NCBI RefSeq assembly: GCF_014696105.1
Contig: NZ_JACJPO010000019.1
Span: 1 to 64,000, forward strand
From: Microcoleus sp. FACHB-1515
GTDB lineage: Bacteria > Cyanobacteriota > Cyanobacteriia > Elainellales > Elainellaceae
Length of the DNA: 64,000 bases
Direction: 5' to 3'
The notes under the pieces were generated by a model. That model was not told the DNA's origin. It worked only from the letters and a program-made list of their open reading frames with translations, and made no database searches. Shown here piece after piece: positions 9,208 through 18,062 of the stretch; positions within the stretch are counted from its first letter, which is position 1, and every line of letters starts with the position of its first letter. Made by a program: the position numbers and the translations under genes.

Positions 9208-9404
9208 TTGAGGGTGAGGGCAAGACTGGCGGAAAAGCGATCGCCTCTCCATCAATAATTTTTGGTTAATTTCAACATTAAAAGATTTGTTAAATAGAAC
9301 ACGGAATTCGGATTTTATTGGTTTTCAAGCTTCTCACCTCTGAAAGAGGCGGGTAGTTCGATCGAATTTATCTGGTTTCCCTGCTGTTGCGCGATCGAAT
9401 TTTG

Positions 9405-9421
9405 GTTAGTATAACTATAAC
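9405..9421. promoter_or_regulatory. Candidate NrtR operator upstream of pncB
   Basis: A 17-base AT-rich imperfect palindrome with outer arms GTTA and TAAC. It contains the overlapping inverted repeat TAGT-ATA-ACTA. It lies 24 bases ahead of the pncB ATG. NrtR regulators bind AT-rich palindromes ahead of NAD genes and the nrtR gene is in this operon, so autoregulation is likely. The exact cyanobacterial consensus was not available for comparison. Confidence 0.5.
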
Positions 9422-9444
9422 TACCTCACATTTGGTGCGCGGCA

Positions 9445-10788
9445 ATGGCACTCGACGTTTCTTCGTCCGACTACAGCCTCTTGACCGATCTCTATGAACT
9501 GACGATGGCTGCTTGCTATGCAGGCGAACAAATTGACCAGCGCCGCGCCAGCTTTGAACTTTTTGTGCGCCGTCTGCCCGATCGCTACGGCTATCTCATT
9601 GCAATGGGACTGGCTCAGGCGCTGGAGTATCTAGAAGCGTTGCGCTTTAGCGAGACGCAAATTCAGCAGCTACAGGCAACCGGAATTTTCGATCGCGCTC
9701 CGGCTGCTTTCTGGGAACTGCTGCAAACGGGACGATTCACCGGAGACGTTTGGGCAGTCCCCGAAGGTACACCAATTTTTGCCAACGAGCCGCTGCTGCG
9801 AATTGAAGCTCCGCTGTGGCAGGCGCAAATCGTTGAAACCTATTTGCTCAACACGCTCAACTATCAAACCTTGGTGGCAACGCGATCGGCCAGACTGCGC
9901 GATACAGCAGGCGATCGTGCTACCCTGCTCGAATTCGGGACGCGCCGCGCCTTCAGTCCGCAAGCCTCACTTTGGGCAGCCCGCGCCAGCCTTGCCGCCG
10001 GACTTGATGCCACGTCCAACGTCCTCGCCGCCCTGCAACTCGGCCAGAAACCGAGCGGCACAATGGCACATGCTCTCGTCATGGCGCTGGGCGCGATCGA
10101 AGGCAGCGAAGACGAAGCATTCACCGCCTTTCACCGCTACTTTCCCGGTGCGCCTTTGCTGATCGACACCTACGATGCGATCGCCGCCGCCCAACGACTG
10201 CGCGATCGCGTTCGATCGGGTGAAATGCAGCTTACAGGTGTCCGACTCGACTCTGGCGATCTCGTCTCCCAGTCGCAACAGGTGCGCGAACTGCTGCCAG
10301 ACATCACGATTTTTGCGAGTGGCGATCTCGATGAGTACGAAATCGATCGCCTCCAAAAATCTGGAGCATCGATCGACGGCTACGGACTCGGAACGCGCTT
10401 GGTTACGGGAACTCCCGTCAATGGCGTTTACAAACTAGTCGAAATCGACGGCATTCCCACGTTCAAAGCCGCCAGCGGCAAAGCCACGTATCCCGGTCGC
10501 AAGCAGATTTTTCGATCGAGCCGAGGCGATCGCTTAGGCTTAGCCGACGAATCCCCGCAGTCCGACGAACAACCGCTTCTCCAGCTTGTCATGCGCGAGG
10601 GTAATCGCATCAATCCGCCCGAATCGCTCCAGTCGATCGCCCGCCGCACTCGTCAAAACGTTCTTCACCTGCCCGAATCGGTTCGCCACATTCACGACCC
10701 GATCGATCGCTCCCCTCAACTTTCCACCGCTCTACTAGCGTTGACCGACCAAGCGCAACGCCGCCTCCACAAACTGCAAGCCGTTTAA
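9445..10788 (+). CDS. pncB: Nicotinate phosphoribosyltransferase
   Basis: Converts nicotinate, PRPP and ATP to nicotinate mononucleotide, the salvage entry into NAD. The protein has 447 residues. The N-terminal block LLTDLYELTMAACY is diagnostic of the family. LLEFGTRRAFSPQASLWAAR (about 155-175) contains the conserved FGxRR motif. TGVRLDSGDL (about 267-276) is the NAPRTase ribose-phosphate-binding block. It opens the NAD operon: nadD follows after 3 bases. A candidate NrtR operator sits just upstream. Confidence 0.95.
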   Translation: MALDVSSSDYSLLTDLYELTMAACYAGEQIDQRRASFELFVRRLPDRYGYLIAMGLAQALEYLEALRFSETQIQQLQATGIFDRAPAAFWELLQTGRFTGDVWAVPEGTPIFANEPLLRIEAPLWQAQIVETYLLNTLNYQTLVATRSARLRDTAGDRATLLEFGTRRAFSPQASLWAARASLAAGLDATSNVLAALQLGQKPSGTMAHALVMALGAIEGSEDEAFTAFHRYFPGAPLLIDTYDAIAAAQRLRDRVRSGEMQLTGVRLDSGDLVSQSQQVRELLPDITIFASGDLDEYEIDRLQKSGASIDGYGLGTRLVTGTPVNGVYKLVEIDGIPTFKAASGKATYPGRKQIFRSSRGDRLGLADESPQSDEQPLLQLVMREGNRINPPESLQSIARRTRQNVLHLPESVRHIHDPIDRSPQLSTALLALTDQAQRRLHKLQAV

Positions 10789-10791
10789 CCC

Positions 10792-11388
10792 ATGACCTCG
10801 ATCGCCCTCTTCGGAACCAGTGCCGACCCGCCCACGACCGGACACCAGCAGATTCTTAGCTGGCTGGCCGATCATTACGATCGCGTTTTCGTCTGGGCAT
10901 CCAACAATCCGTTTAAGTCGCACCAAACGCCCTTAGAGCATCGCGCCACCATGCTGCGATTGCTCGTTGAAGAAATCGATCCGCCCTGTGAAAATGTGCA
11001 GTTTCGGCAGGAGTTGAGCAGTCCAAGATCGATCGTCACGATCGAGTTGGCTCGCCAGCTTTATCCCAATGCCGAATTTACCTTTGTCATTGGCTCGGAT
11101 CTCGTCGCGCAACTGCCAAGCTGGTATCGAATTGCCGATGTGGTTCAAGCCGTGAAGCTGCTGGTGATCCCGCGTCCGGGTCATGGCATCACCGAGACGG
11201 ATCTGAAAGAATTAAAGGAAATGGGGGCGGATGTGGCGATCGCCAACCTGACCGGACTGCCCGTCTCCTCCACCACCTATCGGCAGGTGCATGACCCGCA
11301 TCTGCTCACCGCCCGCATCGAAGACTATATTCACCGAGAACGCCTTTATTCATGCCGGGACGCAATGCCAAAAATACCGACGCGGTAG
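10792..11388 (+). CDS. nadD: Nicotinate-nucleotide adenylyltransferase
   Basis: Adenylylates nicotinate mononucleotide to nicotinate adenine dinucleotide. The protein has 198 residues. The nucleotidyltransferase signature is GTSADPPTTGHQQIL near the N terminus, where TTGH is the (H/T)xGH motif. A late conserved block, GLPVSSTTYRQ, corresponds to the ISSTxIR region. GSDLVAQLPSW is the family's GxD..xxxxxW block. It begins 3 bases after pncB and its end overlaps nrtR by 37 bases, so the genes are surely co-transcribed and probably translationally coupled. Confidence 0.95.
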   Translation: MTSIALFGTSADPPTTGHQQILSWLADHYDRVFVWASNNPFKSHQTPLEHRATMLRLLVEEIDPPCENVQFRQELSSPRSIVTIELARQLYPNAEFTFVIGSDLVAQLPSWYRIADVVQAVKLLVIPRPGHGITETDLKELKEMGADVAIANLTGLPVSSTTYRQVHDPHLLTARIEDYIHRERLYSCRDAMPKIPTR

Positions 11389-12095
11389 CGCCACGAGCCT
11401 TGGCCGATTTCAAAGTCGGTGTCGATAACGTGATTTTCTCGCTCGACACCGACCAAAATCGCCTGCTCGTCCTGCTCGTGATGCGGCAAGATGAACCGTA
11501 TCTCGGCCAGTGGAGCCTACCGGGAACCTTGGTGCGGCAGGGCGAATCGCTCGAAGATGCCGCCTACCGCGTTCTAGCGGAAAAAATTCGCGTCAAAAAT
11601 CTGTATCTAGAACAGCTTTATACGTTCGGTGGGCCAGAGCGCGATCCGCGAGAATCGCCCGATCGCTTCGGTGTCCGCTATCTCTCCGTCAGCTATTTCG
11701 CCCTCGTCCGCTTTGTCGAAGCCGAACTCGTCGCCGTCGGATTAACGGGGATCGCTTGGTATCCGCTCAAAGATGTGCCGAAACTCGCGTTCGATCACAA
11801 CCAAATTCTCGAATATGGCTATCGCCGTTTACGCAACAAATTAGAGTACAGCCCGATCGCTTTTGAAGTCCTCCCCGAACTCTTCACCTTGAGCGATCTC
11901 TATCAGCTTTACACCACCGTTCTAGGCGAAAATTTCTCTGATTACTCCAACTTCCGCGCCCGCCTTCTAAAGCTCGGTTTCTTGAGCGACACAGGCATCA
12001 AAGCCTCTCGTGGTGCAGGTCGTCCCGCCAGCCTTTACCGCTTCGATGCCGAAGCGTTCGCGCCCTTTAAAGATAAACCGCTGGTGTTTATTTAA
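11352..12095 (+). CDS. nrtR: NrtR, Nudix-related NAD regulator
   Basis: A transcriptional repressor of NAD genes with an N-terminal Nudix-like effector domain and a C-terminal winged helix. The protein has 247 residues. The Nudix domain covers about 17-150. Its box reads GESLEDAAYRVLAEKIRV, so the catalytic REUxEE core is degraded (RVLAEK); it should bind an ADP-ribose-like ligand but not hydrolyse it. The C-terminal domain (about 165-245) includes LSDLYQLYTTVLG, SNFRARLLKLGFL and RPASLYRF, typical of NrtR. Its position between nadD and nadE matches the known cyanobacterial NrtR regulon. Confidence 0.92.
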   Translation: MPGRNAKNTDAVAPRALADFKVGVDNVIFSLDTDQNRLLVLLVMRQDEPYLGQWSLPGTLVRQGESLEDAAYRVLAEKIRVKNLYLEQLYTFGGPERDPRESPDRFGVRYLSVSYFALVRFVEAELVAVGLTGIAWYPLKDVPKLAFDHNQILEYGYRRLRNKLEYSPIAFEVLPELFTLSDLYQLYTTVLGENFSDYSNFRARLLKLGFLSDTGIKASRGAGRPASLYRFDAEAFAPFKDKPLVFI

Positions 12096-12179
12096 ACGAT
12101 GAAAATTAAGGAAGAACACAAGGGAAAGCTGTATGAATCAAGATAATGGCGATCGAGCCTCACCCCAGGAATTGTAATC

Positions 12180-12959
12180 ATGAGCAACAAAGGTCAATTC
12201 AACTCAGCCCGACTTGCAGTTTTGATTGATGCGGACAATGCCAACCCTGATTTGATTGAACCTTTGCTGAAAGAAGTTGCAACCTATGGAATTGCTCATG
12301 TTAAAAGAATTTATGGAGATTGGACGACTCCGCAGCTTGGCAAATGGAAGGAGAACCTGAATAAATATGCAATTCAACCAATACAGCAATTTGGATATAC
12401 GAAAGGAAAAAATGCAACAGACAGCGCAATGATTATCGATGCGATGGATTTACTTTATACTCAAAATTTTGATGGCTTCTGTATTGTTTCAAGCGACAGC
12501 GATTTCACTCGACTAGCAAGTCGAATTCGCGAATCTGGCTTGATTGTTTACGGTTTTGGCGACAAGGAGAAGACACCGCAAGCATTTATCAGTGCTTGTG
12601 ATAAATTCATCTACACAGAGATTCTAGAGCGACCAGACAGTATCAGCAAAACTCAATTACCTAGCAGCAATGCCAAGGAGGGCGGTCTGAAGGAGTCTTT
12701 AGAACCCAAAAACGGCCAAAAGACAAAGGAAAACCAGGAATTGATTCGCCTCCTCAAAGATGCTTATGAAGCATCTCCGGCAGAAGATGGATGGGCAAAT
12801 TTGGGATTACTGGGACATAATTTGCAAAAAATATCTCCATCATTTGATTCTAGAAACTACGGATACAAGCGACTTGGACTAGCAAATTTAGTGCGAGCAG
12901 TTGAAATCTTTGAGGTGAAGGACACCTCAAAAGGAACACAGATAAGGTTAAAGACTTAA
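12180..12959 (+). CDS. NYN-domain putative ribonuclease with C-terminal OST-HTH/LOTUS domain
   Basis: A 259-residue protein with two domains. The N-terminal NYN (PIN-like) domain, about 10-150, starts with LAVLIDADNANPD. It carries further acidic residues in TDSAMIIDAMDLL and in the VSSDSDFTRLASRIRESG block. These Asp positions form the metal-binding nuclease site of LabA/MARF1-type proteins. A polar linker (about 155-185) leads to an OST-HTH/LOTUS domain, about 186-258, with SFDSRNYGYKRLGLANLV, a fold that binds RNA. It begins 84 bases after nrtR and ends 2 bases before nadE. The gene is visibly AT-richer than its neighbours and contains no HIP1 site, which suggests later acquisition. RNase activity and targets are inferred. 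Confidence 0.87.
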   Translation: MSNKGQFNSARLAVLIDADNANPDLIEPLLKEVATYGIAHVKRIYGDWTTPQLGKWKENLNKYAIQPIQQFGYTKGKNATDSAMIIDAMDLLYTQNFDGFCIVSSDSDFTRLASRIRESGLIVYGFGDKEKTPQAFISACDKFIYTEILERPDSISKTQLPSSNAKEGGLKESLEPKNGQKTKENQELIRLLKDAYEASPAEDGWANLGLLGHNLQKISPSFDSRNYGYKRLGLANLVRAVEIFEVKDTSKGTQIRLKT

Positions 12960-12961
12960 GT

Positions 12962-14695
12962 ATGCAAATTGCGATCGCCCAACTCAACCCCACTATTGGC
13001 AACCTTGCCACCAACGCTCAGCAAATCCTCGATGCTGCCAATTCTGCTCACGCCCAAGGTGCAGAATTATTGCTCACAACTGAACTATCGCTGTGTGGCT
13101 ATCCGCCTCGCGATTTGCTGATGCAGCCCAGCTTTATTTCAGCGATGAATGTGGAGCTTGAGAAGCTAGCGCGATCGCTCCCTGCCAATCTCGCCGTTTT
13201 AGTGGGAACTGTGACACCAAATGAGCGATCGGTCGAGCTTGGCGGCAAACCATTGTTTAACAGCACAGCGCTTTTACAGCACGGTAAAATTCAGCAAATT
13301 TTCCACAAGCGACTATTGCCAACCTACGATGTTTTTGATGAAGACCGCTACTTTGAACCGAGCTTGCAGAGCAGCGAATTTGAGCTAAACGGTGTGCGAA
13401 TTGGCGTGACGATTTGCGAAGATTTGTGGAACGATGAACAGTTTTGGGGTAAGCGGAATTATCGCGAAAATCCGATCGCAGATCTCGCTCGTCAAGGCGT
13501 TGATCTCGTTGTCAATCTATCAGCCTCGCCTTACAGTCAAGGCAAGCAAAAACTGCGAGAAGCGATGCTGCAACACGCCGCCCGACGCTATGAATTACCG
13601 ATTCTGTACGCGAATCAGGTTGGCGGAAATGATGATCTAATCTTTGATGGCAATAGTGTGGGGTTCGATCGCGCTGGCAATCTTGTTTGTCGATCGAAAT
13701 CCTTCGCTTCAGATTTAACTATTGTCGAATTTGCAGGTGATTTGCTGCCCGGATCGATCGCACCTCAGCCGGAAGAAATCGATGCAGAAATTTGGGCGGC
13801 ACTCGTCTTAGGCGTACAGGATTATGCTCGAAAATGCGGCTTTTCAAAAGTCGTAATCGGATTAAGTGGCGGAATTGATTCGGCGTTGGTGGCGGCGATC
13901 GCAACAGCCGCTTTAGGACACGAAAATGTCTTCGGAATCTTGATGCCGTCGCCTTATAGTTCCGAGCATTCGATTACCGATGCGCTGAAGCTGGCGGAGA
14001 ATTTGGGAATTGCAACGCAAACTTTGGCGATCGCGCCGATGATGCAGGCGTTCGATCAAACGCTGGCAAACTTGTTTGAAAACACCGACTTTGGCTTAGC
14101 GGAAGAAAATTTGCAGTCGCGCATTCGCGGCACGTTGCTGATGTCAATTTCCAATAAATTTGGACATTTGCTGCTTTCAACAGGCAACAAATCCGAAATG
14201 GCAGTCGGCTACTGTACGCTGTATGGCGACATGAATGGCGGGCTGGCGGCGATCGCAGACGTGCCCAAAACGCGAGTTTATGCCCTCTGTCGCTGGCTGA
14301 ATCGGACGATGGCAACACCACCGATCCCCGAAAACGTCCTCATCAAGCCGCCCAGTGCCGAACTCAAACCGGGACAGGTCGATCAAGATTCGCTGCCGCC
14401 TTACGATGTGCTGGATGACATTCTCGATCGCTTTTTGCATCAGCACCAGTCGCCGGATGCGATCGCCCAGTCCGGCCACGATCCCGATACGGTAAATTGG
14501 GTGATTAAACTGGTGACGCGATCGGAGTTCAAACGCAAGCAGGCTCCTCCGGGCTTGAAAATTACCGATCGCGCCTTCGGAACCGGATGGCGAATGCCGA
14601 TCGCAAGTCGATGGCTGGCAAAAGGCGATTCTGAAGCTGCCGTTTCGCCTGCTTTGACCGAAGCAATGGTGATCAATGTGAAAGCACCAACTTGA
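12962..14695 (+). CDS. nadE: Glutamine-dependent NAD+ synthetase
   Basis: Amidates nicotinate adenine dinucleotide to NAD using glutamine. The protein has 577 residues, the glutamine-dependent length. The N-terminal nitrilase-like glutaminase domain (about 1-270) holds the Glu-Lys-Cys triad: Glu in TTELSLCGYPPRDLL, Lys in HKRLLPTYDVFDEDRYF, and Cys in VTICEDLWND. The C-terminal synthetase domain carries the PP-loop GLSGGIDSALVAAIA near residue 300 and the STGNKSE block. It is the last gene of the NAD operon. Its stop lies 1 base from the stop of the convergent prenyltransferase gene. Confidence 0.96.
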   Translation: MQIAIAQLNPTIGNLATNAQQILDAANSAHAQGAELLLTTELSLCGYPPRDLLMQPSFISAMNVELEKLARSLPANLAVLVGTVTPNERSVELGGKPLFNSTALLQHGKIQQIFHKRLLPTYDVFDEDRYFEPSLQSSEFELNGVRIGVTICEDLWNDEQFWGKRNYRENPIADLARQGVDLVVNLSASPYSQGKQKLREAMLQHAARRYELPILYANQVGGNDDLIFDGNSVGFDRAGNLVCRSKSFASDLTIVEFAGDLLPGSIAPQPEEIDAEIWAALVLGVQDYARKCGFSKVVIGLSGGIDSALVAAIATAALGHENVFGILMPSPYSSEHSITDALKLAENLGIATQTLAIAPMMQAFDQTLANLFENTDFGLAEENLQSRIRGTLLMSISNKFGHLLLSTGNKSEMAVGYCTLYGDMNGGLAAIADVPKTRVYALCRWLNRTMATPPIPENVLIKPPSAELKPGQVDQDSLPPYDVLDDILDRFLHQHQSPDAIAQSGHDPDTVNWVIKLVTRSEFKRKQAPPGLKITDRAFGTGWRMPIASRWLAKGDSEAAVSPALTEAMVINVKAPT

Positions 14696-14696
14696 G

Positions 14697-15572
14697 CTAG
14701 AAGCAGCCTGCGATCATGCCCGCCAGCAGCACAAACCCGATCCAGACATTTTGGCGGAAGATGCGACCATAAATTGAATGGTGCGGCTTGTGCGGACGCA
14801 GTTCCCAGTAGTGATATGCCCAAGCGATCGCCGCGCCCACCAGCGTCAACCAAAACACCCAGTTCAACCCTAATCCATAGCCGATCAAGCCCAGCAAAAT
14901 CACCGTTCCGGCAAAGAACAGAGCGACCGCATTAGCCGCTTGATTCCCGAAAAACAAAGCGCTCGATCGCACTCCCAAGCGGCGATCGTCCTCGCGATCG
15001 GACATCGCATAGACGGTATCAAAGCCCAACGTCCACAGCACCGTTGCGCCCCACAGCACCCAGGTTGCAGGTTCCAAATTTCCCGTGACGGCACTCCAGC
15101 TAATCAAAACGGCGAAACCCCACGCGATCGACAGCACCAGTTGCGGCACAGGAAAGACGCGCTTTGCCGCCGGATAAAAAATGATGAACGGCACAGCCGC
15201 CACGCAGAGCCAATAGCTAAGCGGATTCAGGTAGGCCGCAAGTACCCAGGCGCAGAGGAAGGAAATCAGGGCGATGACCACACCGATTTGGACGGAGAGC
15301 GATCGCGCCGCCAGTGGGCGATTTCGCGTCCGTTTCACTTTCGGATCGATGTTGCGATCCCACAAGTCATTCACGACGCAGCCCGCCGCGCTGGTTGCCA
15401 GCGTTCCCAGGACGATCACGCCGACAAGCGGTAACGGTGGCGTTCCGCGTGCGGCGAGGAAGACTGCCCACAGTGCGGGGATCATCAGAATCAGGCGACC
15501 TGCGGGCTTGTCCCAGCGCAGGAGGCGCAGCACAATCAGCCAAGTAGGTTCCTGTCGCGGTTCGGTTCGCAT
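14697..15572 (-). CDS. plqA: 4-hydroxybenzoate prenyl(solanesyl)transferase
   Basis: A UbiA-family membrane prenyltransferase that attaches a polyprenyl tail to 4-hydroxybenzoate, an early step in cyanobacterial plastoquinone synthesis. The protein has 291 residues and about eight or nine membrane segments. The first Asp-rich motif is NDLWDRNIDPKVKRT near residues 67-81. The second is YAMSDREDDRRLGVRS near residues 189-204. These bind the prenyl diphosphate through magnesium. The substrate assignment follows closest family resemblance (Slr0926-type); the symbol is used on that basis. It is convergent with nadE. Confidence 0.88.
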   Translation of the reverse strand: MRTEPRQEPTWLIVLRLLRWDKPAGRLILMIPALWAVFLAARGTPPLPLVGVIVLGTLATSAAGCVVNDLWDRNIDPKVKRTRNRPLAARSLSVQIGVVIALISFLCAWVLAAYLNPLSYWLCVAAVPFIIFYPAAKRVFPVPQLVLSIAWGFAVLISWSAVTGNLEPATWVLWGATVLWTLGFDTVYAMSDREDDRRLGVRSSALFFGNQAANAVALFFAGTVILLGLIGYGLGLNWVFWLTLVGAAIAWAYHYWELRPHKPHHSIYGRIFRQNVWIGFVLLAGMIAGCF

Positions 15573-15712
15573 AGCGGGCGATCGAAGTAAAGATTGATGA
15601 AGGCTTGTCCTCTAGGATATCGCTTTGCGAAGCGCGATTTGGGGATCGATCGAGGCAATGCGATATTGTTGATTTTGAGCGTCAGAAGATGTCTAAAGCG
15701 AGAAGCCAACCG

Positions 15713-15979
15713 ATGCCCTGGTTTGTCAAGATTGAAAAAGGCGTAGTCGATAAAGCAACGTTTGACCAGTCCGTGCCTGCTCACAAAGCCTATGTGCGAT
15801 CGCTGATCGAACAAGGCCATCGTGCCAAGTCCGGCTACTGGGCAGAATTTGGCGGCGGAATGCTGCTATTTTGGGCGGATTCGTTGCAGCAAGCTCAGGC
15901 GATCGTCCTGCAAGACCCGCTGATTCAAAACGGCTGCGTCAAATATGAACTACACGAATGGCGTGTTGTCGTTGAATAG
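15713..15979 (+). CDS. YciI-like protein
   Basis: An 88-residue protein of the YciI/ferredoxin-like dimeric alpha-beta barrel family. The frame is open upstream to 15605, but the family-like sequence starts at MPWFVKIEKGVVDK. An ATG at 15689 is the alternative. Conserved elements are the H in PAHKAYVRSLIEQG, the SGYWAEFGGGMLLFWADS strand pair and the DPLIQNGCVKYELHEW end. The family is related to muconolactone isomerase-like folds, and the reaction is unknown. The gene lies just upstream of smpB in the same direction, with a 37-base gap. Confidence 0.8.
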   Translation: MPWFVKIEKGVVDKATFDQSVPAHKAYVRSLIEQGHRAKSGYWAEFGGGMLLFWADSLQQAQAIVLQDPLIQNGCVKYELHEWRVVVE

Positions 15980-16016
15980 TTTCTCTTTGTATCTTTTTGA
16001 GATTAAATAACAGCTT

Positions 16017-16481
16017 ATGAGTGAAAGTGACGGCTATAAGATTGTTAGCGATAACCGCCAAGCTCGATTTCTCTACGAGATTTTAGAAACCTATGAAGCC
16101 GGAATTGAACTGCGCGGGACAGAGGTGAAATCAATTCGTCAAGGTAAAGTGAATTTGCGCGATGGATACGCTTTGATTCGCAATGGGGAAGCGTGGCTGC
16201 ACAACGTTCACATCTCGCCGCACGAAAGCGCCAGCCAAGTTTTCAATCACGACCCGCGCCGGACACGCCGCTTGCTGCTGCACAATCAGGAAATCCGCAA
16301 ACTAATTGGTCAAGTTGAGCAAAAAGGCTTAACGCTGATTCCTTTGAAGCTGTATCTCAAGCGCGGCTGGCTGAAAGTGACGATCGGTTTAGCGCGAGGT
16401 AAAAAGCTGCACGACAAGCGCGAAGACCTGAAGCGCAAACAGGAAAAACGCGAGATCGATCGCGCCGTCAAGAACTTCTAA
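16017..16481 (+). CDS. smpB: SsrA-binding protein SmpB
   Basis: Binds tmRNA and delivers it to stalled ribosomes in trans-translation. The protein has 154 residues, a normal length. The N-terminal block ends with [21 protein letters not shown], and the [14 protein letters not shown] strand follows; both are signatures of SmpB. The C-terminal basic tail ([20 protein letters not shown]) enters the ribosomal decoding site in known structures. I found no tmRNA gene in the window. Confidence 0.97.
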   Translation: MSESDGYKIVSDNRQARFLYEILETYEAGIELRGTEVKSIRQGKVNLRDGYALIRNGEAWLHNVHISPHESASQVFNHDPRRTRRLLLHNQEIRKLIGQVEQKGLTLIPLKLYLKRGWLKVTIGLARGKKLHDKREDLKRKQEKREIDRAVKNF

Positions 16482-16511
16482 AGGCACGATCGATCTGAAT
16501 CAAAAATTAAT

Positions 16512-16802
16512 TTATTTGCCCTGTTGATCGTCTCTCAAGCTGATGTTGCCGTCGCCTTGTTCGGTATCAATTGGATAGCCACTTGCGGCATTTTGCGAAG
16601 CAGCATTCGGATTCGATTTGCGATCAGGAGAAGCATTTGTGGCAGCAGGATTGGAGTCAATCGGCTCGATAATATCTTGTTCGGTCAAAGCGGCTTCGGC
16701 ATCGAGCATTGCGCTTCCGCCCGCATATTGCGAGGTTTGCGTTTCGGCTTTGGCATCGATCGCCGCTTGACTCGGCTTCGATTGTGCGTCGGGATTCGTC
16801 AT
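16512..16802 (-). CDS. Small acidic, low-complexity hypothetical protein
   Basis: A 96-residue frame rich in Ala, Asp, Gln, Ser and Pro with no hydrophobic segment. It is likely to be intrinsically disordered. I do not recognise a family. It fills a gap between smpB (convergent) and holA, and its codon pattern looks like its neighbours', including CGATCG motifs. No clear ribosome binding site is visible upstream of the ATG at 16802. It may be real, but the evidence is only the open frame and its location. Confidence 0.45.
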   Translation of the reverse strand: MTNPDAQSKPSQAAIDAKAETQTSQYAGGSAMLDAEAALTEQDIIEPIDSNPAATNASPDRKSNPNAASQNAASGYPIDTEQGDGNISLRDDQQGK

Positions 16803-16895
16803 GATTTTAAACTGTGAATTTTATCGTCTATTTCGATCGTGGCGATCGCTTTTCGACAATTCACGAATCCACAGATAGATCATCGAAAAGATAAA

Positions 16896-17879
16896 TCATT
16901 GAAACAGCGCACACAGTTCGATCGCTTTCGTCTGCATCAGGGCAACAGGTTCGGCTCCGCGCTTGAGGCCAAATTCCAGATCGAGCAGCAGCGGCAAGGT
17001 TTGCAAGAGGCGATCGAGCCGCACCGAGCGAACTTCCTGCTGAAGAAAATAGATGCGCTTGGGATTGGCAATTTCGGCAGCTTTGGCGATCGTCCGTTCG
17101 TCGCGTTCGCCCGATTCGATCAGCAGCTTCAGCCACAGCCACAGGCGAAACTGAGTTACCAGCGTTGCCACAATTCGCAGCGGTGCTTCATTTTGGCGAA
17201 ACAAATCGTCAATCAGTCCCAGAGCGCGAGCCGTGTCGCCCTGCCGAATCGCGGTGGCAAGCTGCAAACTGCTTTGCGTGGAAGTGGTGACAAGCTGAGC
17301 GATCGCTGCCCCGTCGATCGCCTTTTGCGTCGCCATCTGATAGAGCTTAAGCTTTTCGAGTTCGGTGTAAAGCTGGCGCGACTGGTTGCCGACCGCTTCC
17401 ACCAAGCGATCGAGTCCGTCGCCAGTCAGCTTCACGCCCACTTCCTGTGCCGCCTGCCGCGCCTGCTGCATCAGCAAATCCGTTTTCCAAGGCGGGATCT
17501 GAGCAAATTCGCGAATTTCCAGGGCGTGCTGTTGCAGCAGTTTAGTAGATTTAATGCGTCCATCCGGCTTATTGGCAGTCGTCAGCAGCAGCACCGTCGA
17601 TTCGGGGATCGCGGGCAGGGTGCGATCGAGTTCCGTCAGCAAATCTTCCGGGCAGCGCTGGCAGATAGTTGTATCGGCTAGCCACACAAAGCGACTGCCT
17701 GCGCCAAATGGAGCGGTCATTGCTTGGTTCAGGGCTTGGCGAACTGGATCGGGTTGGTCGGGCGCAATTTTCTCAAAGTTGAAGCTTGCCCAGTCGGGAT
17801 CGAGGACTCGATCGCGCAGCACGGTCACGGCTCGACTCAGCGCAAAATCATCGTCGCCCCAGTAAAGGTAAACGGGCAT
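16896..17879 (-). CDS. holA: DNA polymerase III subunit delta
   Basis: The clamp-loader subunit that opens the beta sliding clamp. The protein has 327 residues. The N terminus MPVYLYWGDDDFALSRAV is the typical HolA start. An AAA+-like domain, without a working Walker A as usual for delta, covers about 1-210 (with FVWLADTTICQ and TVLLLTTANKPDGRIKS). The C-terminal collar domain (about 215-325) includes ARALGLIDDLFRQNEAPLRI and ends with a helix rich in Leu. The gene is on its own on the minus strand. Confidence 0.92.
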   Translation of the reverse strand: MPVYLYWGDDDFALSRAVTVLRDRVLDPDWASFNFEKIAPDQPDPVRQALNQAMTAPFGAGSRFVWLADTTICQRCPEDLLTELDRTLPAIPESTVLLLTTANKPDGRIKSTKLLQQHALEIREFAQIPPWKTDLLMQQARQAAQEVGVKLTGDGLDRLVEAVGNQSRQLYTELEKLKLYQMATQKAIDGAAIAQLVTTSTQSSLQLATAIRQGDTARALGLIDDLFRQNEAPLRIVATLVTQFRLWLWLKLLIESGERDERTIAKAAEIANPKRIYFLQQEVRSVRLDRLLQTLPLLLDLEFGLKRGAEPVALMQTKAIELCALFQ

Positions 17880-17944
17880 CCTGGTAAACTAATGCAGGGA
17901 TTTCTGGACTGGTTCTGGATCTTGCACTCGCGGCGGCGATGCCC

Positions 17945-17991
17945 TGAATTCAAATTCGGGCTAAAAGCTCAAGTCTGTTGCAACAGACTCA
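17945..17991 (+). repeat. Dispersed 47-bp repeat, copy A
   Basis: It has the shared half TGAA...TTCGGGCTAAAAGC followed by a hairpin with arms GTCTGTT and AACAGAC. It aligns without gaps to copies at 21531, 33187 and 33243 (minus). It lies upstream of the 2H phosphoesterase gene. Confidence 0.75.
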
Positions 17992-18062
17992 AAGCCAAAT
18001 CAGCCGGAAGTCATCACCCCTTTCAATGGGTTTTGGCTTCCAGACAGGAAATTGATTTCCTG
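17992..18062. repeat. Hairpin-rich extension of repeat copy A
   Basis: AAGCCAAA at 17992 pairs with TTTGGCTT near 18032, enclosing ACCCC...GGGT. A perfect 18-base palindrome follows at 18045-18062, with arms CAGGAAAT and ATTTCCTG around TG. Together with copy A this forms a block of nested hairpins in the gap between holA and the 2H gene. It is probably part of the same mobile or REP-like element. Confidence 0.6.

Larger units (their letters stand above)
9132..9444. other. Intergenic region before the NAD operon
   Basis: It holds the CCCTCTCCC hairpin, an AT-rich stretch around 9255-9300, and a candidate NrtR operator just upstream of pncB. I see no gene. Confidence 0.5.
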
